Shown here: positions 12,217 through 23,172 of the stretch, piece by piece
How the letters are laid out: each line of letters opens with the position of its first letter
How positions within the stretch are numbered: position 1 is the stretch's first letter
Assembly (NCBI GenBank): GCA_022605955.1
Contig: JAKCOZ010000060.1
Span: 456,501-520,500 of the forward strand
DNA: 64,000 bases
From: Rallus limicola
Lineage: Eukaryota > Chordata > Aves > Gruiformes > Rallidae
Reading direction: 5' to 3'
The notes under the pieces: model-generated
Seen by the model: only the letters and a program-made list of their open reading frames with translations
Database searches by the model: none
What the model was told of the DNA's origin: nothing
Position numbers and translations under genes: made by a program

Positions 12217-12874
12217 TCATAAAGATTAACTCTGGTGGAAAACGATATCGTTTTGCAACTGTTACAAAGTGTGTTTTTATCCTGAGGTCAATGACAATAT
12301 TCCCCAAGCAAGCATGACATTCAGATTAGAAGAAGTCAAAGAATTGGTTTTAATGTCCCTAAATAAGAATAATTAGGGTTATATGTCACCAATCTGCTTC
12401 AATTTACCTATGAAACGAAAGACATGGAATATCTTTATCTATTCACACTTTACATGTATAAGAGGAAATCAAGTCCAAACCGATATTAGCTAATAGTAAG
12501 TAATCTATCCTTTCCCTGAGCTGTAGCTGTAGGTTAATGTCCCACTTTAGCAGACTGAGTTCAATATAACTAGGTCAATTTCAATTCCCTGAGCTGAGCT
12601 TTGGGAAACACAGCTTGTGTCACAGCAAAAAAATATTATTTTTAAGTTGAGATTTAGTAATTGCTGACCTAGCCTCAATGTTCCTGTTTATAAAGTCTCT
12701 CTCCTCAAGGGACTAGTGCTTCCTGAATACTTAATAGAAAACAAACAAAAATATACTTCTTTCTCTTCAAAACTAAAGAAGAAAGTTTCCATTGTTCTCA
12801 AGGCTTGAGCTGAATGCTGTTCAGCTGTGAGGAAGAGGACAGCTTAAGTGGTGGCGTGAGCTGGGAGAGAGAAA
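12217..12874. other. unique sequence between two candidate exons
   Basis: AT-rich unique DNA without a repeat end or convincing open frame. If the open segments on either side belonged to one minus-strand transcript, this would be its intron, but I see no strong donor at the right-hand segment to support that. Confidence 0.45.
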
Positions 12875-13040
12875 TCAGTTTAGTGTGGTGTTAGTTTCTG
12901 AAAGCTCTATCCAAGAATAAACTGCATTTTCAACATGAGCACCTGAGTAAGGATCCTCTCCCTCCTCTGCCATGGTCTTCCCATCACTCAGGGCATCGAA
13001 GGAAGGAGAAGTCATAATTATGCCACCTCTGAAGCACAGA
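12875..13040 (-). other. candidate minus-strand exon, unknown product
   Basis: On the minus strand a strong polypyrimidine acceptor (TTTTCTTCTCTTTATTCAG) ends at 13041. The 166 nt that follow are open to a TGA at 12875-12877. The peptide includes GGIIMTSPSFDALSDGKT and an acidic EEGEDPYSG stretch. I recognise no family. No AATAAA follows closely, and the internal CTCAG/GTGCTC is a poor donor, so it is unclear how such an exon would end. It lies 0.7 kb upstream, in transcript sense, of the open segment at 11899-12216 on the same strand. Confidence 0.18.
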
Positions 13041-16000
13041 CTGAATAAAGAGAAGAAAATTACAAAGAAGTTTGACCTGGTAATTATCCACATAGATTCA
13101 AATAGCAAATACCTATTAAAACACTTTCTGAAGGCCTGGAGCTTTCAGAAGAAAATATAAAGGCATCTCTCCCTGGAAAACATTGTCTTTCATCTTTGCA
13201 TTCTTTAGAAAACCAGGTCTTTTCAAGTTTTCTGGCTAAGATGTTACTTTGTGATGTATCATGTGTTATATCTAAATGCATCTGTCATGAAGCTTTGAGT
13301 TGACACATGTTCCTATTTATACCTGTTCACTCAGGAAGTATTCGCTTCCACACAAGGTGGTTAATACCGTATCAACTTCTACTGCAGATATTCTATGTGT
13401 AAAACTCTATTATAATAGCCATATATAAGACAAGGGTTCACAGGTGAATGCAGGGCACAAAACCAGGTCAAAACAGGTCAGACTATGTTTTAAGAACAAC
13501 AGATGCTACATATATTTAAATCACACACAAAAAATTAAATAAATTATTCTCCAATTGAGTTTTCATTTTTAGCAATCTGTAAATACTAAGACTGTAGAAA
13601 TAACTGCCTTTTTCCTTTATGAACATCTACAGACAATAAATAAATATTTGATAAATAACCATATTTTCTATATGATTTATAGCAATACTTAGCATGGTGT
13701 GAAAACCCTATGAAAGATCATATATAGTGCTGTAGGCATTGATGGAACAAAATTATATTTATCGCCCATATTAGTAGGAAGGGTGATCAGCATTTGCTTG
13801 AGGAAATATCAGATGGCACAAAGAAGAGCCAACAGGTGCCTTGTTGGTCTTGTCCAGACATCCACTTGTGGTTGTTGGGGATGTAGATACCTCTGAGCTA
13901 ATATAAGACTCAGAAGGACTCAGCAGGAACATTGACTAACTGCAAAATGAGACAAGTCATATAAACCCAGAGATGAGAGCATAGATTTGGTGAAGTGTGA
14001 GGCTTTACAGACCATCCTTTTAAAATCCCAGCTGATCTTGTATCTCTTTCTATTCCATGATACTAGGACCTACATAGCCATAGGTTACCAGGAGCTTAGC
14101 AATGCTATTTCACTCTGTCCAAGCAGAAAGCAAGGAGGACAGCTCTGTGGCAAAAGAAAACAAAGTGCAAGCCAAAAATTCCCCCACGAAATTTTACTGC
14201 CCCTTGTTGCAAAACTGGTATCTCAACGTATTGACAAAAGCTAAAAGAATTGGTCAATATTTTATGTGCCAAAGTCAAATAAGATAAAGTGACAAACTTA
14301 ATTATTAATGTGCGTATCTGAAAATATTTTAGGTAACCTATGAGAAGCCTTAACCTGCTCAAACAGTTTACATAACACCCAACAACCAAAAACAATAAAA
14401 AAATGAGAGAAGTGAAGGCTGAGTTTGATAAATCAATTGTTATTTTCTATGAAAGCAACTGTGGCCAAACCTCAAGAAAAAGCATTTTCCAAGCAAATCC
14501 TGTTTAAAAGACAAAATCAGATGAAATAGATCAATTCTGACGCGCAGGTTCAAAGACCAATGTCTTTTAACAGACTTCCATTGTATTTAACATCTTACAA
14601 CAAAAATCACAGGAGGATAATCCCAGTACTGAGGAAATCCATTAATACATATTTAGTTTTGTTTTTCCTCTTTTCTGTGAAATTTAGAATGTTAGAACAT
14701 TTATCAATTTCCAAAACCTATATTTGTAAGTTTCTTTGATTTTTTTTTAAATCTATTTAGCTCTTAGATAGCACTGAGAATTGGCACTGCTGAAGACCAC
14801 ATAATTCTGACATTTATCCAAAAAAATAGGGAAAGTAAAGCCAGTAGTGCTTCACTCTTTCACACATGGATTTAAAGGGATCTCCTGAAGAAAAAAAAAA
14901 AAAAAAAAGTTAAAAAAAAAGAAGTCCTATATTCCATGGGACTGTAAGATTTTTTTATATGTGTGCAGATGCTTCCAATAAAATCAGTGGTTACCGCAAC
15001 TCCACGCTCTGTGAAATAAAGCAATTGCCTCAATTAAGGGGTCAAACCACCACACCATTTCACATGGTTTAACAGACAGCTTTGATTCTGGATATATTTT
15101 GAAAATAGTACTGTACAGCAGGGTGGAATTAATGATATAAGAGTTGAGAAATTTGTCACTGTGTTACATCTCAAAGATATCTATAGGAGTTATACATATT
15201 TAAACATAAAAGGCTCCTGAAATAAATATTTCACCAAACCTGTTGGGAAGTTGATTTATTTTTCTCAGTTTTTATGCTTAGCAAAATAAGTAGAAATCTG
15301 TCACACCGTTACAAGCATAGTTTTTAAGATAGGTTTTATCTTGTGCTAGTATAAACATTGCCAAAAACATTGCTCTACTGTCACTGTATCGGAGGCAATT
15401 TCAAAAGTGCACAACGTTGTTATAACTCTGTCCTACTGAAACCAATACGGAGCAGCAAGTGAAGAAGAGAGGAGGTCTCACGGGATACTTCTCAGTTGCT
15501 CTGGGCAAAAAAAAGTATGTCTGGCGTTCTTGAGGAATTGTTTAAAACAGGGGAGGAGGAGAGGAACTCAGGCAATGAGAAGCAGTTGCATGTGGCAGGG
15601 GAAGAAGGGCTGGCCGCAGTCCCAGCGCAGCGGCGGTGCCCTGGGGCTACCCCTGCTAGACATCATGTTGGAGGCAATTAAAAAGATGCAAAAAGCATCC
15701 ACCACAACAAAATTGTCAAGTTTTAGCCTCATTCTCCAAACAAATCCCTTCCTGGGCGGACAGGTATTGTTACAGATGTGTTTTGAGGACAATTTGGTGG
15801 CATATTCCTGAATGGCTAGGGCCATGCATGACCTCAATACGAAGGGTTGAGCGATACAGCTGAGGAATCATCTTGGCTAAGAAAAAGGTGTTTATAAGAC
15901 TCAACAGAGGGCTTCATCAATTCCTTTGATACATTCACAGTAACTAAGAAGGGAAAGGAGAGAATCTACACATGTTCACCCCATTATTTAAAAGAAAACC

Positions 16001-16710
16001 CTATCAAATAACAGAAAAAAAAAAAGGTTGAAAATGGAAGAGAGTTAATAGGATGTTTAAAAATTAAAATACAGGAAGAAGTTCTTAAAAGTAAATTGCA
16101 AAAGTATAGCAAAGGCTCGATAAAGTCAAAGACAATGTCATCCTTGAAGAGCTACAGCGGTCTACTGCCCCAGCGTAACTCAGTATTTAATGGGCATGAT
16201 GATGGGTGCTTTGTGGTTCTAATCCCATAAGAATATTCAGCTCCTGCTTAGATAAACGTTCAGTGGTTATTAGGAGATCAGTCCTGCCACCAAGTTGTTT
16301 GCTAAGTTACATTATAGAGAAAAAAAAGGATTTGGATATTTCAAATCCCACGTTTTCATGTTTGTGCAGAAATTTATTTTAGTTTATTTTTTCCTCAGAA
16401 ACTGCAGTATTTTTTTAAAGGGGTTGTTGTGGGGGCCTTTGGTGGGAGATGGTTATGAGAATGCTTTGTCCCTTTGGCCTCTGTTTATATTTAAGGGAAA
16501 ATTCTATAGTTCAGTGATGGAAATCTTAAAAAAAAAAAAGAGAAAACAAATCATTTCACTTACCAAGTAACTTTGCTTCCTTATTACTAATAATATTGAC
16601 CATAGGGTTCACTGAAATGAACTGAAGTATATTTTCCTCTTCTTAAGACAACCTCTGCAGGCTTTGCAGTTTAAACATAATATTGTTCCTATTCCCATTG
16701 CTTACCAGAC
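13041..16710. other. unique sequence, no gene seen
   Basis: AT-rich unique DNA with A-runs at 14890-14908, 16018-16025 and 16528-16539. A small GC-rich patch at 15590-15670 (CCGCAGTCCCAGCGCAGCGG) stands out locally and lies inside overlapping short frames on both strands. None has splice or promoter support. Confidence 0.5.
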
Positions 16711-17070
16711 ACAGAATCATAGAACCATAGAATGTGTTAGGATGGAAGGGACCTTTTAAGGCCATCTAGTCCCACTCTGCTGGAGTAAGCAGGGACATTT
16801 TCACTAGATCAGGTCCCTCAAAGCCCCATCAAGCCTGACCTTGAATATCTCCAGGGATGGGACCTCCACCACCTCTCTCTGGGCAACCTGTGCCAGTGAT
16901 CTACCAGTGTGATCACTCTTCCAGTGAACCCATGCTGAAGATCTCTTTCCTAATATCCAAGCTAAATCTCCCCTTTTCTAGTTTAAAACCATTATGCTTC
17001 ATCCTATCTCCCCATGCCCTTGTGAACAGTTCTTCTGCATCTCAAAGCTTTCTTCTGTGTAGTTTCCTAA
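16711..17070 (-). mobile_element. CR1 LINE 3' fragment (about 360 bp)
   Basis: ACAGAATCATAGAACCATAG at the left edge is the reverse complement of the CR1 3' terminus. It is followed by the conserved GGAAGGGACCTTTTAAGGCC region and the RT C-terminal part as far as about 17070. A plus-strand open frame at 16857-17081 is only the antisense shadow of the element. The copy is 5'-truncated and inactive. Confidence 0.93.
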
Positions 17071-17599
17071 TTGCATATTAAGGCTATTTAAGCGAAAGTA
17101 TATGTTTCTTCATGTCCTGCTTCAGTATATTTCTGTCTATCATGATGCTGAAGAGGGACACAGTAAAGGTAACAGACTTGCATGAAGTGATAGCAATATA
17201 GGAAAATGTTCTCTTCATAACTGAATTTTAAAATTTAGAAAGGAACCAAGGAATACTCTAGCCTCAGAAAAGAATAACTCAGAATAATAAGCACAGCTTT
17301 GAAAGTATCTAAGACTCACATTGTTACAAAGAAAAGTTAACTAATCTAAGACTTGTTTAGAAGTGAAATTCAAATAACTAAAAAAGTGAACATTGTCATT
17401 ACGCAAGAGTTTCATATAACAAGATTTAGACAACTTTAAGGTTGTTCCCCTTCAACTTCAAAGACCTCTACTTTCTGTAACTGTAAACACAATAAAGGCA
17501 CCTGGTGGCACCAGAAAAATACTGCGAGAACTCCAATAAAATGCATTATGACTCTTCCCATTTTCACTAAGCTATGTTATGGACTACATAACATGAATA
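17071..17599. other. unique spacer between two opposed CR1 copies
   Basis: AT-rich unique DNA. Its 5' half may include a few decayed CR1 bases that I cannot delimit. The two neighbouring CR1 copies are in opposite orientation with their 5'-truncated ends facing each other. Confidence 0.5.
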
Positions 17600-18424
17600 A
17601 AGAGACTGGCAACAGCACAGTAGCTCAGAGGAAAACTTCAACAATCTGGAGAAATTGGCCGACAGGAATTTCATAAAGTTCAACAAAGGCAAATGCCAAG
17701 TCGCCAGCTGGGGAGGAACAACCCCACGCACCAATACATGCTGGCAGCAGACCAGCTAGAAAGAAGCTTTGCAGAAAAGGACCCAGGATTCCTGGTGGAC
17801 ACCAAGTTGAACATGAGCCAGCATTGTGCCCTTGCAGCAAAGAAGGCTAAGAGTGTCCTGTGGTTGAACAAGGAAACTATGAAAAATATTGCTGAGAAGT
17901 AGACAGAAGTGATCCTTGACTTCTAGTCAGCACTGAGATGCATGCCTGGAGGACTCTGTGTAGGTCTGGGCTCTTTGTTACGAGAGGCATGGGTGTGTTG
18001 GAGAGAGTCCAGCAAAGAGCCACAGAGATGGTTAGGTCATTGGAGCACCTGACATACAAGTTGAGTCTGAGAATCTCGCGACTGTTCAGCCTGGAGAAGA
18101 GGAGGCTTGCAGGGGGTCTTATCTGTGTGTATAAATACTGGTGGGGGATTATGGATAGACCTAGAGAATAACAAGCAAGGGGCACAAGAAAGAAAACATC
18201 ATTTGAGCAAAATTAAAAAGAACCCTAATATTGCCATAAGCTTGATTAAATACTGGAACAGGTTTCTCAGAGAGGCTGTGAAGCTTGCATCTTTGGAAAT
18301 ATTCAAAACCCAGATGCACACAGCCCTGAGCAACCTGCTCTAGTTGACCTTCTCAGAGCTGGGGGGTTGAAGTAGATGATGTCCCAAGGTTCTTTCCAGC
18401 CTCAGCCGCTGTGTGATTCTGTGA
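17600..18424 (+). mobile_element. CR1 LINE, 5'-truncated, about 825 bp
   Basis: A plus-strand CR1 copy from the RT region to the 3' end. Plus-strand frames show typical CR1 blocks: DQLERSFAEKDPGFLVDTKL, NMSQHCALAAKKAKSVLW, VLERVQQRATEMVRSLEHL and RISRLFSLEKRRLAGGLICV. They are split among frames by small indels and include an in-frame stop. The 3' end is TTGAAGTAGATGATGTCCCA, then TTCTTTCCAGCCTC, ending in GTGTGATTCTGTGA at about 18424. It starts downstream of the catalytic box, so it is a standard truncated, dead copy. Confidence 0.95.
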
Positions 18425-20339
18425 ATATCAGACTAAAATATCTCAAATCCCAGGTCTCAAAGAAAATATTTTTTGAGCACCAAGGAGCTTGAACAAAAGA
18501 GGCAAAATTTGAAAATATTTGCAAAGGGTAGAGAAATTCTCATCTGAGCACAAGACATAGCCCAAAGAGAATAATTTCCCATTAATTCTTGCCTTTAGAA
18601 TATTTCCTATTGCTAGGATGCAGAAAGTAATAGATACCCTAGCCTGGTTATTCTATTAAAAGCAGAAAGACCAAAGGAGTCAAAGTCTCTCTTATTTCAT
18701 AAAAGAAACATTTATCTCTACTTTAAAAACTGCAGAATTTTAATGTGAGAGCTACTGGCATATTTTCTATACTTGATGTGTTAGCACAGTTCTTGCAGGC
18801 CTGAGAAAAATCAGAATACTCATTTATGTTCAACCTGTACTATTCTTGAAAGTCATTCTGGAGATAGTTGTCTGGTTGCTGTTCAACACTCCAGATATTT
18901 CACAGGTAAATACAGCAAGTGTAAGGAGCACAAAGGTCTAGATTCTGCTGTGGAAAAAAAGCCCTCAATGTAAGAATATGACAAGGATTTTTGAGCAGCG
19001 TGGAAGGCAGCAGATCTTCTATTCCAGAGCTAAACAAGCAGTAATGTAAATATGATGCAGGGGTGGGGGGGGTGGGAAAAGCAGATCTGAGGGGAATTTA
19101 CCACTAAGTATACAAATAGATCTCAATAAGATTGTAGCCATCCTTAATATGTTTGCCTTAGTAAACACAGACAAAGTACAACTTATCCTTGGGATAATAA
19201 TTTACGTCAAGATTATGCCTAAGTGCTTATTCCAGCCACTTGGACTGGTAACTGCCCTGGGAATATGAGCTCACTGCCACATCCAAAAGCATGAGATGCA
19301 AATCTTAATGATGAGACGAAATGGAAGGCACTAAAGATGCCTGAGTGTTAGTTACAATGATAGTACACAACCGATGACTCACAAGGAAGGTGTAGCGTGC
19401 AATTATCTCACAAGAATATGAGGCTGTTAGTCTGTATGTGACAAAATGTAATAAAAGTTATATCTTAACCCATTTTAAAATAAAGGAGGCTGGAGCCACA
19501 GCCCAAAGGAGTAACATTTTGCACCATTAGTTATGGCATGCCTATGTTAGCTTAGAATGATGGCAAATTATAGATTATGGTTGCTGAAAGAATCCTAACA
19601 AATAATTCACGCAGAAATACACAGGGGGTGATTTCATCTTCAAATCTTGCAGTTGGAAACAGGATACAAATGTGAGAGACATATGATATTTGTAAATATA
19701 CTCCAGAATATTTACTGAAATCATGGTTAATATCCAGATAATCTGTTTAACAGATGCACATGTTAAAATTATGTTTTTTAAATTGACCAGTTTCAGAAAA
19801 CAATGTGAACAGTGATTGCCAAACACACTACTAATGATGAAACCTTGCAGAAAATAATTAAAGCTATCAGTAGGGAATCACTAGGACATTGTTTTTTCTA
19901 CTTGTTCTGACAATTCTCAATATTACACAGGTTTTTGTTTTAAAGCAACTTAAAAGGCTAAAGGAGCAAAGCACAAAGGTCATCCTTGAAGAGTTGCAGA
20001 ACAAAAAGAAAGATCCCAAAAGCTATACAAAGTATATTTACTTTGAAGGTTTAAGATTTAAAAATCTGAGGTGGGAATATGTTCATGCTTAGCACGTACA
20101 TTGAAACACTGACCAAGCAAAGAAAGAGACCATCATGAATGTAGGCAATAGGCATTGATAAGCTTTAATAAGAAATGAACTTTCATAAAGGTCTAGATCC
20201 AAATAGCATAAAGTGAACATAAACCAAGGACTGTGCTTAGAGAATTGTCAGTAGTTGACTGTCAAGGAGGAAGGATGATACAAATGTAGTATGCAATATT
20301 AGGAATATCTACGTACTGAAATAAAATGTCTATATAATA
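18425..20339. other. unique sequence with one G-rich tract
   Basis: AT-rich unique DNA with the G-rich tract at 19059-19076. A 67-codon frame at 19889-20092 codes for a Lys-rich peptide (LKRLKEQSTKVILEELQNKK). It begins after a TTACACAG acceptor-like site and could be part of the ancient LINE-like remnant that follows, but I cannot assign it. Confidence 0.45.
19059..19076 (+). other. G-rich tract, possible G-quadruplex
   Basis: GGGGTGGGGGGGGTGGG contains enough G runs with one-base loops to form an intramolecular quadruplex on the plus strand. No gene is placed nearby, so any role is unknown. Confidence 0.5.
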
Positions 20340-21145
20340 AATTTGCAGATTGCACTAGACTGGCAAGGCTTGCTAGCATCTTTCAAGATGATTTTACAGT
20401 TCAAAATGATCTTGACAAACTGGAGACATAGCCTGAAAAAGTATGTTCATTTTCAATAGGAGCAAGTGCAAGATGTTGCAGCCAGCCAGGGAAAAAAAAA
20501 ATGGAAAAAAAAAAAAAAATCAGCAATATAACCTGGAAAGCAGTTGGTAGACAAAATATTCAGCAGGAAGGGAGTAGAGCCTTTTTGTGAATCATAATGA
20601 ATCATAAAACAACAATGTTTTCCATTTGCAAAAAAGGGTGGTGCTGACCTAGGGTTTATGAACAGTACAAAAACACATATGGCATCTGAAATAATCTTCT
20701 TTTTCTGTTCTGCCAGGCAAGATTTTAAGTGGATTACAGTGCATTTCTAGAATAAATTAACTACTTATATAAAGTCCAGAAAGCATGAATGAAAAATAGC
20801 AGGGGTGTAGAAAATATAGCCTATGAAGAAATATTTAATGAACAGGGACTGGTTCATTTAAAGTGAAGGAAAGTGAAGGCCACGTGACAACTGTTTTCAA
20901 ATTCATGAACCATTTCTACAGCGGGAAGAGAACACTCTTCTCCAAGTAAATAGGATAAGATGTCACAGGCTTGTACTGCAGGCAGGGTACATTAACCCTG
21001 GTAAACATCAGAATAAATTAGGAGGTTACAAAGATCTTACAGAAAGTTTAGACAAGCCTGTACCAGAAATTAGAAGGGAAACTGACTCTCTCCAGAGTCC
21101 TGAGTTCCCTGGGTGATTTTGGAGGATTTTCCACAGACCCTAACC
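20340..21145 (+). mobile_element. ancient, decayed CR1-like LINE remnant
   Basis: Discontinuous plus-strand frames resemble a CR1-type reverse transcriptase: a NKFADCTRLARLAS block where CR1 has KFADDTKLSG (the second Asp is changed to Cys), followed by FTVQNDLDKLET. A later segment is of the kind seen in older LINE 3' regions (FKVKES, YCRQGTLTLVN, SRVLSSLGDFGGF). It is broken by many stops, indels and two internal A-runs (20490-20518). No octamer-type 3' end is visible. It is much more diverged than the other CR1 copies here. It could be another tetrapod non-LTR clade, and the limits are approximate. Confidence 0.55.
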
Positions 21146-23104
21146 CACTTATAGGAAATAAAATAAAATTATTTTTTTAAATCAAAAATAACCCAGACAA
21201 AGAAACAAAAATGAAAATGGAAAAAAGAAAGTGACTGATGACTACTTTAACTTTCATGTGTCAGCTATACTAGAAGACTCCATAGCTAATGATCACATCA
21301 AACTTCTCTTAATCAGGGTTTCTCTAATAATGTACTGCATTAAGCAGTCTGCAGTGAAGTGAAAGTTACATCATGTTACTTTCCACGATCCCATGGAAAC
21401 CATAAACCAATGGCTGAGTTGAAAAAGGCCTATATAAGGATACAAACTCAAACTTCTGTCTATAATTAGTATTATGAAATTCCAGGAACACATCAGCGAA
21501 ACATGGGTCACCATCTGCTGACATTTTGGCAAAAAAAGGGAGAGAGGAAACTGAATGCCTACCTAATTAGAAACCAGTGTCAGAATCACCAAGCCTTTGA
21601 GCTAAATACAGGGGTAGGAAAGGCAAAATAAAAGCCTGGGCTATGCTGAGTTCACAATAGCTGATATGCACATTTATTGTGTGAAACATGGTTTTTAAAC
21701 ATGCTGTGCTATCGCAACAGTACTTCCATAATCCCCAAGATCATGATCTCAGACCGATTCAAACCACGATACCTTTATCACAGTTCTAGGCTGACAAAGG
21801 TCGGTGTTTGTCCAGAGCCAGCTGGGGGAGAGGTGGTTTGGAAGAGAGCCACCCTGATGCAAATATTTGAAAAGAAAAATATAATTGCTGAAGAACAAGA
21901 ATAAGTACATATATATATCACCTCTGATGCGCAAGCACACAGATCTCTTTACTGCAGGACTTAACTGCTGAAGCATACTGTGTCTGTAACTAAAAGGTAT
22001 GTCAAGGTAATAAAATGTGATTAAAAGGTAATTAAAATCTTCCCTACTCTAAAAGACCACTAAAAGCAGGATGAATGACTCACTTCCTCATAAGCTTCCA
22101 AAAAGTCAAGACATCTCCAGATGGCCACCACTGTAGCACCATTGGCACCTGCTCATCCCTGGTCTATCTAGATTTCCCAAGTAGGAGAGAAAGACTCTGA
22201 GATGACTGTGCTCCTGCCCTTCTCCAGAAACTCCAGTGCCTTGTTATGGACAAACTTACATTGGTTATGAAGTTGACTTTGGCTAAACTACATTCTGAAA
22301 AAAATTTAAGTGCTTTGCGTTACAAATAATCCTTTTAATGCAGGTTTAAAACGCCTAATGAAGTGTCATCCAAATCTGTGCTCTTTAATATTTAATAAAA
22401 ATATTAAATACTACATTTACACATCAGAGGACTCCACGAGAGCATATTAATGCTGAAGATGAATTCAAAAGGTTTGCATCCCACATTATGCACTGAAGTA
22501 ACCAGGGTTGCAGTCTTTATTCAGCCAAAAAAAGAGTTTCAATAATTGCTGAAAAAAATTTGCAGTGGTTTAGAAACAGCAATTAAATATCTTTTCCTTA
22601 TTAAACCAAGTTGACTGATCTCAAATATAAAGATTATAGCTTAATCTGAAAACTAGAAAAAAAAGGCTGAAACTGTGTAAGTGCAACAGACATCTAAATT
22701 TCTTGAATTTAAAACCTCAGGATGAGAATCTCTATCTTACCAAAACAGTGGGAAACTTCATAAGCATGACAGCGGAAACAAAAATTTAGTTAATTTTTTA
22801 GGAAACTTGCATACAGGTCCCCTGCACACAGCATCAATCAAATATGTTTTTAGCACATTTAGATTGGCTTGGTCACAACTTCTTAATAGGTGTGAAAAAA
22901 GCAAGTAAGTTGGTAAAATAGTCTTATCAAAGGGCAAAAAGAAAACATAGTAGTCCCAATCAGTTAATATACAAGAGACTCAGTTACTAGATTTTTCTGC
23001 TTTGTATGTAGCATTCCAAATTTTCTGGATTTGAGAATATGTGCATAGCTTTTTTTTAGGTTTAATGAATGAATATCATATAAATGGAATTACCAGTTAT
23101 ATGA
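21146..23104. other. unique sequence, TATA-like element inside
   Basis: AT-rich unique DNA. It contains TATATAAGG at 21431-21439 and several A-runs. No open frame with splice support was found. A perfect 8-bp hairpin (CCAGTTAT/ATG/ATAACTGG, 23093-23111) overlaps the junction with the following CR1 fragment. Confidence 0.5.
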
Positions 23105-23172
23105 TAACTGGGGGTTGGACCCGATGATCTCTCAAGGTCCCTTCCAACCCCTACAGTTCTATGATTCTATGA
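23105..23172 (+). mobile_element. CR1 3'-end fragment (about 68 bp)
   Basis: GGGGGTTGGACCCGATGATC followed by TCCCTTCCAACCCCTACAGT and ending ATTCTATGA is an almost consensus CR1 3' terminus on the plus strand. Only about 68 bp inserted or survive. The terminal octamer repeat (TTCTATGATTCTATGA) is well preserved, which suggests a relatively young, extremely truncated insertion. Confidence 0.9.

Noticed and set aside
15590..15670. Small GC-rich patch as a gene fragment
   Set aside because: Only ~80 bases, open in overlapping frames of both strands, with no splice sites and no recognised peptide.
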